DNA from: Pararhodobacter zhoushanensis
GTDB taxonomy: Bacteria > Pseudomonadota > Alphaproteobacteria > Rhodobacterales > Rhodobacteraceae
Assembly (NCBI RefSeq): GCF_025949695.1
Contig: NZ_JAPDFL010000001.1
Location: 62,001-126,000 of the forward strand
Direction of reading: 5' to 3'
Length of the DNA: 64,000 nt
Shown: piece after piece, positions 33,826-43,243 of the stretch
How the letters are laid out: every line of letters starts with the position of its first letter
Numbering within the stretch: the stretch's first letter is position 1
Translations under genes and position numbers: made by a program
The notes under the pieces: generated by a model
Seen by the model: the letters and a program-made list of their open reading frames with translations, nothing else
What the model was told of the DNA's origin: nothing
Database searches by the model: none

Positions 33826-34228
33826 GCAAAGACGGGACGGATCGGCGCGAATGTTCCCGTCAGGGCGATCTCGCCGGGGCAGGAGGATAGCCCCGCATCA
33901 GAAGGGTCAAAGTCTCACGTCCTAAGCCGCGTCATGTGCCGCTTTCCACACGTCGTTGTGTGATTGGCCCATCGTCTCTTGTGCGTCATGGCGGGTATCA
34001 GTCGGCAGGGATGGACGCCGTCCAGAAACCGGGATTGGCCGCACACCCTCTACGGCACTGCCCCGCCAGAAGGGGAGAGTTGCCACGTCGTTCAGCACGG
34101 CCACGCGGGCTTTGCCCCCGGACCTGCCGCAAGAAAGCACGCCGCAAGAGGTTGTGACGGTCCCGGATGATGGGGGCAAACCGGTGCCCGGAAGCGGTGA
34201 GGCTTTCGAGCATATCAGCGACGGCGGA
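33826..34228. other. Gene-free interval between aztD and the YgiB-like gene
   Basis: About 400 bases between convergent genes. Several short open frames exist on both strands, but none has a plausible start signal or recognisable sequence and they overlap one another. No repeat, RNA or hairpin stands out. Confidence 0.55.
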
Positions 34229-34846
34229 TCATCCCCCGAAGCTGGCGCCTCCGCCCGTGCGTCCCGCGCCAAATCCACCGGTTGCGCGGACCGAGGCACG
34301 CGTCATGGGGGCGGCACCCGTCGCCGTGGGCGCGGCGCGGAAGTTTGACGGGGCAAGACTGACCGCACCGCGGTTGCCGTTGAGACTGGTCGCCCCGGAT
34401 GCCGTGGAAAATCCGCCGGTCGGGTTGCGATAGAGCGGTTGCGCGCCCATCGTCGCCCTGCCGTTGTTCATCATGCTGCCCATCATGTACCCCATCATCA
34501 GCGGCATGAAGATGCTGCCCCCTCCCGACGCGGCGGCACCGGGATCGGCGACGCATTCGCCGCCATGCTGTTCTTCACAAAGGGCGCGTTCGTTATAGCG
34601 CGGCGCGGTCTCGGCATGGGCGACCTCGGCCAAGGCAAAGGCTTCACTGCATTCACGCGATGAATAGCCGCTGTCGCCGGTCGCAGAGGCCGTACATTCC
34701 TCAAGCGTCGGAAACACATGCGTTTCGACAGTCTCGGGCGTGCAGCCAACCATACCGAATGCAGCGGCCCCCAGAAGGGTGAGGCGAATTGCGGAGGACC
34801 GCTTGGGGCGGGGCAATACTGGTTTCAACGTAAGGGTCCTTGTCAT
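34229..34846 (-). CDS. YgiB-like DUF1190 putative lipoprotein
   Basis: A 205-aa exported protein. A basic N-terminus is followed by LTLLGAAAFGMVGCTPE, a plausible lipobox (MVGC). The middle part EECTASATGDSGYSSRECSEAFALA and RYNERALCEEQHGGEC shows the paired-Cys DUF1190 pattern. The rest is Gly/Ala/Ser-rich with PLMMGYMMGSMMNNG. It follows the YgiC-like gene by 94 bases. In E. coli ygiB and ygiC are likewise adjacent, with the order reversed. One long open frame joins this gene to the YgiC-like gene, but only because of the frameshift in the latter. Confidence 0.75.
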   Translation of the reverse strand: MTRTLTLKPVLPRPKRSSAIRLTLLGAAAFGMVGCTPETVETHVFPTLEECTASATGDSGYSSRECSEAFALAEVAHAETAPRYNERALCEEQHGGECVADPGAAASGGGSIFMPLMMGYMMGSMMNNGRATMGAQPLYRNPTGGFSTASGATSLNGNRGAVSLAPSNFRAAPTATGAAPMTRASVRATGGFGAGRTGGGASFGG

Positions 34847-34940
34847 GAGAGACTGATATGGGGCGGAACGCCTGATTTTCCATATCGCGCCGTCTGGTTT
34901 GGCCGACATTGCTGTCGGGGCAATCGACGTTGCCGGGATC

Positions 34941-36133
34941 TCAGGCGCGAATGAAGTGAGGCTTGAAGCGGCTGAGATCCTGCGTAATGCGCGCGCGGTC
35001 TTCGCGCAGCCCCATTCCGACGCATTTTTCGCCGACGATCCACGAACCGACCACCGGATGATAGCCCCCGAAGTCGGTGATTTCATGGTAGGCCTGCACA
35101 ACCATCGGATGCGCCCCGTAGCGGTTATCCTCGGCGGCGGCGATCGTATCGCCCCCCGTGCAATCGTGATGCTGGAGCCCTCGCGCGAGAAGATCGGCTT
35201 GCGGACGGTGCCAAGGCTCAGGAGGTCTGCCGCGCGATCAACACGCGGGCCACCCTTCTCGATGTCCTCGGCGAAGAAGGCGGGCAACAGGTTCGGATGC
35301 CCCTCAAACATTTCCCACAGTACCGCCAGGATCCCCTTGTTGGAAACGACGGCCTTCCACGCCGGTTCCAGAAAGCGACAGTGTGCGCCCGCAATGTGGG
35401 TGGCGAAATCGTCGCGCAGCATATCTTCCCAAGGATAGAGCTTGAAAAGCGCCCCGATGACTTGAGCATCGGCGTCACAGAACTGCCCCTGATCGGTAAG
35501 GCCGATCTTGTCGATGGGAACATAATGCGCGCCAAGCCCTGCCTCGCGCGCGGCCCAGGCCATGCTTTCGGTCGTGGCATAATCCTCGGGCGCGTTGGCG
35601 AACGAGGTGAAATGCACATGCTCGCCTTCGTCGAAAATCTCGGCAAAGCGCGCGACCAGCGCCTCGTGAATGCCGTTGAACTGGTCGCTGCCATCGGGCA
35701 GCACCCCGGCGGCGATCTGGTCTTCCAGCCACTGCCACTGAAACGCAGCACTCTCATAGAGCGAGGTGGGCGTGTCTGCGTTGTATTCGATCATCTTTGC
35801 CGGCCCCGTGCCGTCATAGATCAGATCGAACCGACCATAGAGCTCCGGGTCACCCGTCGCCCAGGACATCGCGACGAGATCGCGGTGTTCCAGCGGGATC
35901 GCCAGACGCTCCATCAGCTCTTGCGAGCCGACAATCCGCTCGACGGCCTCGCGGCACAGCGCGTGCAATTCGGTGGAAGGATCCTCGATGTCGCGTTCGA
36001 CCTGCTCCAAGGTGAAGGCATAGACCGACTCCTCCGACCAATAGGGCTCGCCGTGCATCTCGGCAAAGCTGAAGCCAGCGTCTTGGGCTTTCTCTTTCCA
36101 GTCCGGGCGGGCACCGAGTTCGATACGGTCCAT
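34941..36133 (-). pseudogene. Glutathionylspermidine synthase-like (YgiC/YjfC) ATP-grasp ligase, frameshifted
   Basis: About 397 aa in the corrected frame. The family pattern is clear: AEMHGEPYWSEESVYAFTLEQ, LYGRFDLIYDGTGPAKMIEYNADTPTSLYES, HVHFTSFANAPEDYATTESM and KPIFSREGSSITIAR. Then the frame is lost at a run of six Cs on the plus strand (35152-35157). Adding one base restores GGDTIAAAEDNRYG, YHEITDFGGYHPVVGSWIVG and a stop at 34941-34943. GAGGAT precedes the start MDRIELGARPDW. YgiC homologues have the ATP-grasp ligase fold but their substrate is not settled. It is first of a pair with the YgiB-like lipoprotein. Confidence 0.82.
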
Positions 36134-36597
36134 CAGAAAATCCTCATCTGTAAGCGGTGCCTCGGATTCGTCGGGCCGAGCCCGGGATGGAGGGGCCCGG
36201 GATGAAGGGGCGTTGTCGAGGACATCGTCTATCGCGTCAACCCCGGGCGCGTTCACCGCCAAAGCCTGAACAGGACGCCTTTGACAAGGGCGACGGCTGT
36301 TGTTGAGCCTGAAAAGGAGACCCTCGGCGCGGCCCCCTGCGGACAGTCAACGCCCCGGCGGCCACCCGCGTCAGTGTCAGGGACGCCGGGCCATCGCTTG
36401 ATCGCGCTAGGATTCTCTGAGCGCGCAAATTATGATCACGCTTGCGCTGGCTGACCCTGATCAACCGGCGAGCGGAAACAGGCTGAGGTTAGCTTCAGTC
36501 GTCGATGACAACCACTTGTGACGTTCAAGCCGCTTTTCGACACCCTCGGGACCGCCGTACTGACCCTTTGTGCCCTTAACAGCGAAACCGCTCCTCA
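36134..36597. other. Divergent intergenic region, YgiC-like / aminotransferase genes
   Basis: About 460 bases holding the promoters of two divergent genes. No long open frame has a credible start and I see no repeat family member or RNA gene. It is among the longest non-coding stretches here and less GC-rich than the genes. Confidence 0.5.
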
Positions 36598-37617
36598 ATG
36601 ATAAAATTCGTTAATCAAAAAGCACCGGATATGGCGCGCATCGCAAGCCTGCTCGAGCACTGCGCCGCGCAGAACACCTGGGCGAACCGCGGTCCTTTGT
36701 ACACGATGCTCGCGCAGAACTACGCGGCCCATTTCGGTCTGGACAGCACCTGCGCGGTGACGCCCTGCGCCAACGCGGGCATCGCGCTTGAGGGCATGGC
36801 GAAGCTCTTGTCCCTGCGTCAGGGGCGCAGGCTCAAATGGGTGGGCTCGGCGTTCAGCTTTCAGAACCTCGGGCGCGGCTATTTCGCGGAGATGGGGCTT
36901 GTCGATTGCACCCGTCAGGGGCTGCTGGATCTCGATGCGGTGCGAGCGCTGCCGCAAGACAGCTTTGACGGCATCATCGTCGTTAACCCCTTCGGGCTGT
37001 TCGAGGATTTCAGCGACTATATCGCCTTTGCCCGCGAAACCGGGAAGTTTCTGCTCATCGACAACGCAGCAGGCATCAGCCGCACCATGCCGGACTGGCC
37101 GTGGCAGGCGCTGAGCCTGCACCACACCAAGCCCTACGGCATGGGCGAGGGCGGGCTGGCGATCACCCCCGCAGACAGCGCCGAGGAGTTCTACAGCCTG
37201 CTCAATTACGGACCCGCACCCCAAGACCCCAGCTGTTGGCTCAACAATGGCAAGATCTCGGATATTGCCTGTGCGTTCCTGATCGACCGGCTCGAGACGG
37301 TGTCGCAATGGGAGCCGCAGTACCGTGAGCAGGCCGAGCGTGTGCACCGGATCGCCAGCGGTCTGGGCCTTGCGCCGCTCCGGCCGTTTGGCCCGACGGC
37401 CCCGGCGATGAGCTGGGGCTACCTTGCGCCCAAAGAGATCCCGCTGGAACGGATCAGCGCGCCCGGGGAGCTGACGTTTGGTAAATATTACAAGCCTCTC
37501 GCCAACCTGCCCCAGACCTTGGCCCTGTATGCGCATCTGGTGAACATCCCGACGCACCCGGATGTCGCGGGCCTGTCCGACAGCGTCCTGGAAGCCGAAA
37601 TCGCGCGGTTGCTATAG
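36598..37617 (+). CDS. DegT/DnrJ/EryC1/StrS-type PLP aminotransferase-like protein
   Basis: A 339-aa fold-type I PLP protein. The Lys that would form the Schiff base is in LSLHHTKPYGMGEGGLAI; the preceding Asp is in GKFLLIDNAAGISRTMPDW. The N-terminus ENRGPLYTMLAQ-like pattern (NTWANRGPLYTMLAQNYAAHF) and TPCANAGIALEGM match sugar aminotransferases. It is short at the N-terminus and C-terminus compared with the usual 370-390 aa. It probably aminates a nucleotide-linked keto sugar for surface glycan. It converges on the NeuD-like gene by overlapping stop codons (CTATAG). Confidence 0.78.
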   Translation: MIKFVNQKAPDMARIASLLEHCAAQNTWANRGPLYTMLAQNYAAHFGLDSTCAVTPCANAGIALEGMAKLLSLRQGRRLKWVGSAFSFQNLGRGYFAEMGLVDCTRQGLLDLDAVRALPQDSFDGIIVVNPFGLFEDFSDYIAFARETGKFLLIDNAAGISRTMPDWPWQALSLHHTKPYGMGEGGLAITPADSAEEFYSLLNYGPAPQDPSCWLNNGKISDIACAFLIDRLETVSQWEPQYREQAERVHRIASGLGLAPLRPFGPTAPAMSWGYLAPKEIPLERISAPGELTFGKYYKPLANLPQTLALYAHLVNIPTHPDVAGLSDSVLEAEIARLL

Positions 37618-38262
37618 CGCAGCCACGCCGGTCTTGATGATCTTGGCAGGCACGCCGACGGCTGTGCAGTGGGGCGGTATCGCGCGGACAACCGCAGCGC
37701 CCGCCCCGATCACAGCGCCTTCTCCGATGGCGACGCCCTGAATGACCGTCGCGCCGGTGCCGATATCGACGCCAGCGCCCAAGGTGACATTGCCCGAAAT
37801 ATTCGCGCCGGGGCTGATGGTTGAATAAGCACCCAGCACGGCGTCATGACCGACCGTCGCGCACAGATTGATGTGAACATGGGCTTCAACGGTGATGTCC
37901 GTCGTCAGGCAAGCCCCTGCGCAGATCAGAACCCCCTCGCCCAGCGAGACGTTTTCGCCGATCCACGCACGCGGGTGAACCAGTGCGGGAAAGGCGTGGC
38001 CGTTGGCCGCCATCCGCTCGGCCACGCGGCGGCGGACCAGCGGCGCGCCGATACCAATGGCCAGATCGGCCCGAGTGCCCCGTTCCAGCGTCGCGATATC
38101 CTCGACCACCGGCAGGCCGTGCACCGTGTCAGGATGCGGGATGCCCGGGTCAACCACAAAGCCCAGACACGTCCACTGCGGCTCTTGTGCATTCAGCGCA
38201 TGGAGGATCTGCAACACCTCGCGCCCGAACCCGCCGCAGCCGTAAATCGCAATGTCGCGCAC
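37612..38262 (-). CDS. NeuD/PglD-family sugar O/N-acyltransferase
   Basis: A 216-aa protein with an N-terminal nucleotide-sugar-binding Rossmann part (RDIAIYGCGGFGREVLQILHA) and a left-handed beta-helix of hexapeptide repeats (VHPRAWIGENVSLGEGVLI, INLCATVGHDAVLGAYSTIS, NISGNVTLGAGVDIGTGATV). His in TVGHDAVLG is the family catalytic base. The GTG start has GGGAG seven bases upstream. It acetylates an amino sugar, perhaps the product of the neighbouring aminotransferase. It is 31 bases downstream of the glycosyltransferase gene. Confidence 0.88.
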   Translation of the reverse strand: MRDIAIYGCGGFGREVLQILHALNAQEPQWTCLGFVVDPGIPHPDTVHGLPVVEDIATLERGTRADLAIGIGAPLVRRRVAERMAANGHAFPALVHPRAWIGENVSLGEGVLICAGACLTTDITVEAHVHINLCATVGHDAVLGAYSTISPGANISGNVTLGAGVDIGTGATVIQGVAIGEGAVIGAGAAVVRAIPPHCTAVGVPAKIIKTGVAAL

Positions 38263-38293
38263 CGTCGTCTCCCTGTCCGCTCTTGGCCGCACC

Positions 38294-39211
38294 CTAACCG
38301 AAACGCGCCTGCAGCACCGCCAGAAATTGCACGACCGTTTCGGTTTCCGAGGCCTTCGCCGCCGCCATGTCCGCGATCAGTTGCCCGCGTGTCGCCTTCG
38401 CCCACGCGATCTCGTCCACGCCATAAGCGACCCCGTTCTTCAGCTCAAACCCGGCCCGCCACTCTTGCGCGCTGAGTCCGGGCTTGGGGATGACAACGGG
38501 GGTACAGCCGCAAAGCGCGGCGTAATAGGCGTACATCGTATAAGGATCGTGGCAGTAGAAGACCGTTGTCTTGTTGAAGACCTCGGCGATTTCGGCGTGG
38601 CTTTTCCCATCCAGAGGGATGGCGTCATCAGGGTGCGGGATTTGATCCAGCGTGTCGGTGCCTTTGCGGATCATCCGGCAGGCTCCCGATCTTGGACCCC
38701 CGCGATCTTGGTAAATATCATCGCGCAGCCAGCGCAATTGCAGCAACCTGTCGGCAGGAATGCCCGGAACGTCCTGCGCAAACGCCTGCTGGTAGAAGAA
38801 CACCTCTTCCCCTGCCGCGATCTCTGCATCCCCGCCCAACAGGCCGGGCCGGTTCAGCAACCAGCGCACCACACGGGGGGCGCGCAGAGGGTTTCCTGTA
38901 ACCGTCTCAGGGTAAACAACGATCGCCGCCTCAACGTGCCCGCGCGGGGCAAGCGGAACATCCATCGACGGGTGCGTTTTGAAGCGCGGCTGCTTGCGGC
39001 GTCTGTTCCACCGCCGCAGGGCGCGGACCAAAGGCGATCTGACCGCGGCATAGTCTTTCTCGATCTGGACAGCATAGGCCTCGACTCCCAGCGCGCGCAG
39101 GCGATCAACAAGCGCGTGCAGCACAATCACACCGCCGCTGTTTTCGTCAAACGACGGGCAGTTTACCAAGATGGGCCGCTGGGGCCGGACAAGGGCGGGG
39201 TCTGGAGCCAT
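38294..39211 (-). CDS. Putative glycosyltransferase
   Basis: A 305-aa cytoplasmic protein. The N-terminus PILVNCPSFDENSGGVIVLH fits a GT-B donor fold with a Gly-rich loop. The C-terminal region FNKTTVFYCHDPYTMYAYYA followed by ALCGCTPVVIP resembles the nucleotide-sugar-binding part of lipopolysaccharide glycosyltransferases. No membrane segment is seen. It is the promoter-proximal gene of a pair with the NeuD-like acyltransferase. I recognise the fold pattern, not the exact family. Confidence 0.6.
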   Translation of the reverse strand: MAPDPALVRPQRPILVNCPSFDENSGGVIVLHALVDRLRALGVEAYAVQIEKDYAAVRSPLVRALRRWNRRRKQPRFKTHPSMDVPLAPRGHVEAAIVVYPETVTGNPLRAPRVVRWLLNRPGLLGGDAEIAAGEEVFFYQQAFAQDVPGIPADRLLQLRWLRDDIYQDRGGPRSGACRMIRKGTDTLDQIPHPDDAIPLDGKSHAEIAEVFNKTTVFYCHDPYTMYAYYAALCGCTPVVIPKPGLSAQEWRAGFELKNGVAYGVDEIAWAKATRGQLIADMAAAKASETETVVQFLAVLQARFG

Positions 39212-39340
39212 GGCGTCATCTTTCAGGGCGGGGCCAAGCCGGGCATCGGCAGGGAGTGATCGACGTTAAGTCACTCTGACGACAGGGGCAATCTTGCCCT
39301 GCCCGATAGCGGCCTGAGCGATGGCCCTTGCGCACCCCTG

Positions 39341-39373
39341 AAAAACCCCGCGCCGGGCGGACCGGGCGCGGGG
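39341..39373 (-). terminator. Rho-independent terminator of the 14-gene operon
   Basis: On the minus strand CCCCGCGCC and GGCGCGGGG form a 9-bp stem followed by TTTTT. It starts 19 bases after the stop of the substrate-binding-protein gene and marks the 3' end of the large operon. Confidence 0.85.
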
Positions 39374-39392
39374 TAGCTTTGGTGAGCGTGGA

Positions 39393-40565
39393 TCAGAACG
39401 GTTCGGTCTGCGGCACCCAGACGCCGTTTTCGATCCGGTCGACCGAGACCATTTCGGGCATCGCGTGGTTCTCGACGAAGCTTTGCTCGCTGTAGGTCGT
39501 GAAGTCGTTGTGCGCCGTGGCGCGCGCGCCCTCGACAAAGCTGTCGGTGGTCAGATCTTCACCCGCTGCACGCAGCGAATTCAGGAACCAGTTGGTGTAG
39601 GAATACGCATTCGCCGCGTTCTCGTCCGGCACGGCGTCATAGGCCTCACGGTAGGCCGCGATGAAGGCCTGCGCGTCGGTGTCGGTGGTGTCTTCACCGT
39701 GCAGACGCCAGCCGCCGACGCCGTAAAGCCCCTCGGTATCCGCCCCGCCCAGACGCGCCACCACGGTAGAGCGGCCCGGAATCGCGGTCAGAACCTTGAC
39801 GCCGTCCCAGCCCAGCCGCTTGATTTCGGCCATGACACCGACCGTTTCGCGGGTGATCGTGGCGGCGATGATCGTGTCGACATTGGCCGCGCGCATCCGC
39901 GCCACCTGACTGGAGAAGTCGATGTCGCCGGGGCGATACGCGGCTTCTTCGGTCACGCTCAGCCCTGCGGCGGCCAGCGCCGGGGTGACGCCCGCGCGGA
40001 TCAGGTCACCGAACGGACCCTCCATGTAGATCACGCCGACGCGCTGCGAGCCCCATTCCGGCAGCGCCCAGTTCAGCGCGCGCTCGGTCGTGGTGTTGTA
40101 GTTCTGCACGGTGGTGAACAATAGCGGCGAGCCGCCCGCCACCTGATGCATGATCGCCGACGCGGCCCAAGGCCCGAAGACCACGGTGCCCGCCTCGACC
40201 GCCGCGCCGATGGTCGCGGCGTTGGTGCCCGAGCCGAACGGGTTGAGCAGCGCGAAGACCTCATCCGAGCGGATCAGTTTCTGCACGGCGCGCACGGCCA
40301 GCTGGGGCTGGCTGCCGTTATCCTCGACGATCAGGCGGACCTGACGGCCATGGATGCCGCCCTGTGCATTGGCCTGCGCCAGCGCCAGTTCGGTGGCGTT
40401 GCGCAGCGCGGGCATGCCCGCAGCGGCGGGGCCGGACAGGTCGAGATGGGTGCCGACGACGATCTCACCGGCCGAAACACCGGCGGCGCGCGCCGGGCGC
40501 AGGCTGCCGCCCAAGGCCAGCGCAGCGGCGCTGGTGGCAAGCATCTGACGACGATTCATAGACAT
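39393..40565 (-). CDS. Branched-chain-amino-acid-type ABC transporter periplasmic binding protein
   Basis: A 390-aa solute-binding protein of the HAAT (LivJ) type. The export signal MSMNRRQMLATSAAALALGG carries twin Arg, so Tat export is possible; cleavage is near ARA-AG. The mature protein begins EIVVGTHLDLSGPAAAGMPA and contains GGIHGRQVRLIVEDNGSQPQ and LLNPFGSGTNAATIGAAVEAG, the two-lobe Peripla_BP_6 pattern. GGGAGG precedes the ATG. It is the last gene of the operon, 69 bases after the ligase gene. In this context the ligand may be an aromatic or apocarotenoid acid instead of an amino acid. Confidence 0.92.
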   Translation of the reverse strand: MSMNRRQMLATSAAALALGGSLRPARAAGVSAGEIVVGTHLDLSGPAAAGMPALRNATELALAQANAQGGIHGRQVRLIVEDNGSQPQLAVRAVQKLIRSDEVFALLNPFGSGTNAATIGAAVEAGTVVFGPWAASAIMHQVAGGSPLLFTTVQNYNTTTERALNWALPEWGSQRVGVIYMEGPFGDLIRAGVTPALAAAGLSVTEEAAYRPGDIDFSSQVARMRAANVDTIIAATITRETVGVMAEIKRLGWDGVKVLTAIPGRSTVVARLGGADTEGLYGVGGWRLHGEDTTDTDAQAFIAAYREAYDAVPDENAANAYSYTNWFLNSLRAAGEDLTTDSFVEGARATAHNDFTTYSEQSFVENHAMPEMVSVDRIENGVWVPQTEPF

Positions 40566-40634
40566 GGCGTCCTCCCTTGATGGACATGGCGGGTTGCTGT
40601 GATCACGAACATGCTCCTCCTTCCCCCTGCCGCC

Positions 40635-42470
40635 TCAGGACGGGTACATGCCGTTGATAAGCGTCGCGTATTTCTGCGCGATGACTTTGCGTTTCAGCTT
40701 CATCGTCGGGGTCAGCTCTTCGTCTTCGGCTGTGAGAAGCTGGTCGATGATGCGGAAATTCTTGATCTGCTCGACGCGGGCGAGACGCGGGTTCACCGCC
40801 TCGATCTCGCCGCGGATCAGCTCGACCACGGCGGGCGCGCGGGTCAGGCTGGCGAAATCGGTATAGGGGATCGCCTGATCCTGCGCGAAACGCGCGACGT
40901 GTTCGAGGTCGATCATCACCAACGCGGTGATAAAGCGCTTGCCCTCACCGATGACCACCGCATCGGTGATATAGGGGCTGAACTTGAGCTGGCTTTCGAT
41001 CTGCGTCGGCGTGATGTTCTTGCCGCCGGCGGTGATGATGATGTCCTTGATCCGGTCGCGGATCGCCAGATAGCCCGCCTCGCTGATCTCGCCGCAATCG
41101 CCGGTGTGCAGCCAGCCGTCGGCTGTGACGGTCTCGGCGGTTTTTTCCGGGTTGCGCCAGTAGCCGGCAAAGACGTTGTCGCCCCGGATCAGGATTTCGC
41201 CCGCGTCACCGATGCGGATCTCGGTGCCGCCAGCGGGGGTGCCTGCCCAGCCCAGCCGGATCGCGCCCTTGGGGGTCGAGGCGGCGAAGCCCGCGGTTTC
41301 GGTCATCCCGAAAGCCTCGCGCAGCTCGATGCCGATGGACAGGAACCAGCGGATCAGATCGGGCGGCACCGGGGCCGCGCCGGTCAGCGCGCTGCGGCAG
41401 TTCTGCAGGCCCAGAAAGATGCGGATGTTGCGGAACGCCAGCCGGGTCAGCAGCCGCGTGACCGGCCCCTGCGACGGCGGTTTGCGCCCCTCCAGCTGCG
41501 CCTCGACGCTGGCAGCGCCGCGCGCCAGCGCATGAGCGTAGACCCAGCGTGCGGGGGCGATGGCGTCGCGCAGGAACAGCTCGATCTGGCTGTGCATCTT
41601 TTCCCAAAAGCGCGGCGGGGCGAAGACGACATGCGGCGCGACCTCGCGGATGTCATTGCTGACGGTGCCCGCGTTTTCCGGGAAATGCACGATCAGCCCC
41701 AGCGCAATCGCGTTGAAGACCGAGGCCATGCGCTCGGCGATATGGCACAAAGGCAGAAAGCTCAGCGACTTGTCGCCCGGCTTGGCATCCAGATATTCGG
41801 GTGCCTTGCTCATCTGGAACACGACGTTGCGGTTCGAGATCATCGCCCCCTTGGGCGCGCCCGTGGTGCCCGAGGTATAGACCAGAAACGCCAGATCCTG
41901 CGGGCGGCTGGCGTCGATCGCCTGCTCGAATAGCCCAGCCTGCGTCGCCGCCAACCCCTCACCGCGCTTGACGAAATCGTCGAAGAATTCGACCGCCGGG
42001 TCATCCAGCTTGCGCAGGCCTTCGCGCTCGATCACCAGAATGCGCAGCAGTTGGGGGCAGTCGGCGCGGACCGACAGCGCCTTTTCCAGCTGCTCTTGAT
42101 TTTCCACCACCAGCACCCGGCAGTCCGAGTCCGTCAGGATATAGCGCAGCTGTTCCGGTGCGGCGGTGGGATAGACGCCGTTGCCGACAATCCCCATGCA
42201 TTGCGCGCCCAGATCGGCGAACAGCCATTCCGGGCGGTTCTCGGCCAGCACGGCGATGCACTCGCCCCGCGCCACACCCAGCGCGTTCAGCGCTAGCCCG
42301 AAGGCGCGGGCGCGGGCGTAATACTCGGTCCAGCTGTAACTCTGCCACAGCCCGCGCAGCTTGTGGCGCAGGGCAGGCTGGTCGCCCCATTCGGCAACGC
42401 GGGCGCGGAACACGCGGGCGGGGGTGTCATGGCCGACAAAGCTGACGGGCAGCGGGGTCATCGCGTTCAT
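40635..42470 (-). CDS. AMP-dependent acyl-CoA synthetase (long-chain/FadD15-like)
   Basis: A 611-aa ANL-superfamily ligase activating a carboxylic acid through an acyl-adenylate to its CoA thioester. Motifs are LVYTSGTTGAPKGAMISNRN (P-loop), FLPLCHIAERM, GMTETAGF, WLHTGDCGEISEAGYLAIRDR and the C-terminal Lys-containing GKNITPTQIES. The layout resembles long-chain or bulky-substrate ligases. It starts with a four-base overlap on livF, so activation is linked to uptake. It probably activates the acid produced by the aldehyde dehydrogenase in this operon. Confidence 0.92.
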   Translation of the reverse strand: MNAMTPLPVSFVGHDTPARVFRARVAEWGDQPALRHKLRGLWQSYSWTEYYARARAFGLALNALGVARGECIAVLAENRPEWLFADLGAQCMGIVGNGVYPTAAPEQLRYILTDSDCRVLVVENQEQLEKALSVRADCPQLLRILVIEREGLRKLDDPAVEFFDDFVKRGEGLAATQAGLFEQAIDASRPQDLAFLVYTSGTTGAPKGAMISNRNVVFQMSKAPEYLDAKPGDKSLSFLPLCHIAERMASVFNAIALGLIVHFPENAGTVSNDIREVAPHVVFAPPRFWEKMHSQIELFLRDAIAPARWVYAHALARGAASVEAQLEGRKPPSQGPVTRLLTRLAFRNIRIFLGLQNCRSALTGAAPVPPDLIRWFLSIGIELREAFGMTETAGFAASTPKGAIRLGWAGTPAGGTEIRIGDAGEILIRGDNVFAGYWRNPEKTAETVTADGWLHTGDCGEISEAGYLAIRDRIKDIIITAGGKNITPTQIESQLKFSPYITDAVVIGEGKRFITALVMIDLEHVARFAQDQAIPYTDFASLTRAPAVVELIRGEIEAVNPRLARVEQIKNFRIIDQLLTAEDEELTPTMKLKRKVIAQKYATLINGMYPS

Positions 42471-43243
42471 CTCCAGGTCTTCCTCCGCTTCCAGCGTTGC
42501 GCGGTGCCTGACAGGCCCTCGCCCCCGCCGCCGCCCAGATAGGCCTCGCGCACGTCTTCCTTCTGGCTCAGCGCGGCGCAGGTATCGGCGGCGACGATGC
42601 GCCCCAGCTCCATGATATAGCCGTCATCGCCATGCTTGAGCGCGACGGCGGCGTTCTGTTCGACCACCAGCACGGCGGTGCCGGTCTCATCCCGGATGCG
42701 GCGGATGATGGTGAAGATTTCCTGCGTCAGCATCGGCGACAGGCCGAGGCTGGGTTCATCCAGCATCAACAGCTTGGGCGCGGACAGATAGGCTCGGCCA
42801 ATCGCCACCATCTGCTGCTCGCCGCCCGACAACAGGCCCGCGTGCTGCGCGTCACGCTCTTTCAGGCGCGGAAACCACTGATGGACCCGCTCGATATCGC
42901 GGGCAATCGCGTCGCGGTCGCGGCGGGCGAAAGCGCCCATCATCAGGTTGTCGCGCACCGACAGGAACGGGTAGACCTGCCGCCCCTCAGGAACCAGTAC
43001 CAGCCCGCGCCGGGCGACGGCGTCGGCGTCCAGCCCCTGAACCTCACCCCCCTCAAACAGCACCTTGCCCTTGAACGGATCGACCACCCCGGCCAGCGTA
43101 TTGAGCAACGTTGTCTTGCCCGCGCCATTCGCGCCCAGCACGGCGGTGATGCGCCCCTCGGCCACGGTCAGATTGACGCCCTTCATCGCGGCAATCGGCC
43201 CGTACCATGTTTCCAGATTTTGTACGTCCAAGAGCATGGTCAT
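42467..43243 (-). CDS. livF: ABC transporter ATP-binding protein LivF-type
   Basis: A 258-aa ATPase. Walker A GANGAGKTTLLN, signature LLSGGEQQMVAIGRAYL and Walker B KLLMLDEPSLGLSP are all present. The short C-terminal end and LVPEGRQVYPFLSV are typical of LivF. It overlaps livG and the acyl-CoA ligase gene by four bases each. Confidence 0.95.
   Translation of the reverse strand: MTMLLDVQNLETWYGPIAAMKGVNLTVAEGRITAVLGANGAGKTTLLNTLAGVVDPFKGKVLFEGGEVQGLDADAVARRGLVLVPEGRQVYPFLSVRDNLMMGAFARRDRDAIARDIERVHQWFPRLKERDAQHAGLLSGGEQQMVAIGRAYLSAPKLLMLDEPSLGLSPMLTQEIFTIIRRIRDETGTAVLVVEQNAAVALKHGDDGYIMELGRIVAADTCAALSQKEDVREAYLGGGGGEGLSGTAQRWKRRKTWR

Noticed and set aside
33922..34299. 125-aa frame on the minus strand after the YgiB-like gene
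   Set aside because: It overlaps the end of that gene in another frame and lacks a start signal or family likeness.
34229..36262. 677-aa open frame on the minus strand as one fusion protein
   Set aside because: Its middle part is unlike any protein. A one-base shift in a C run separates it into a YgiC-like ligase and a DUF1190-type lipoprotein, each with its own start and stop.
32128..39340. Integrative element with tRNA-Tyr as attachment site
   Set aside because: No integrase, no direct repeat of the tRNA 3' end and no mobility gene were found in the window.
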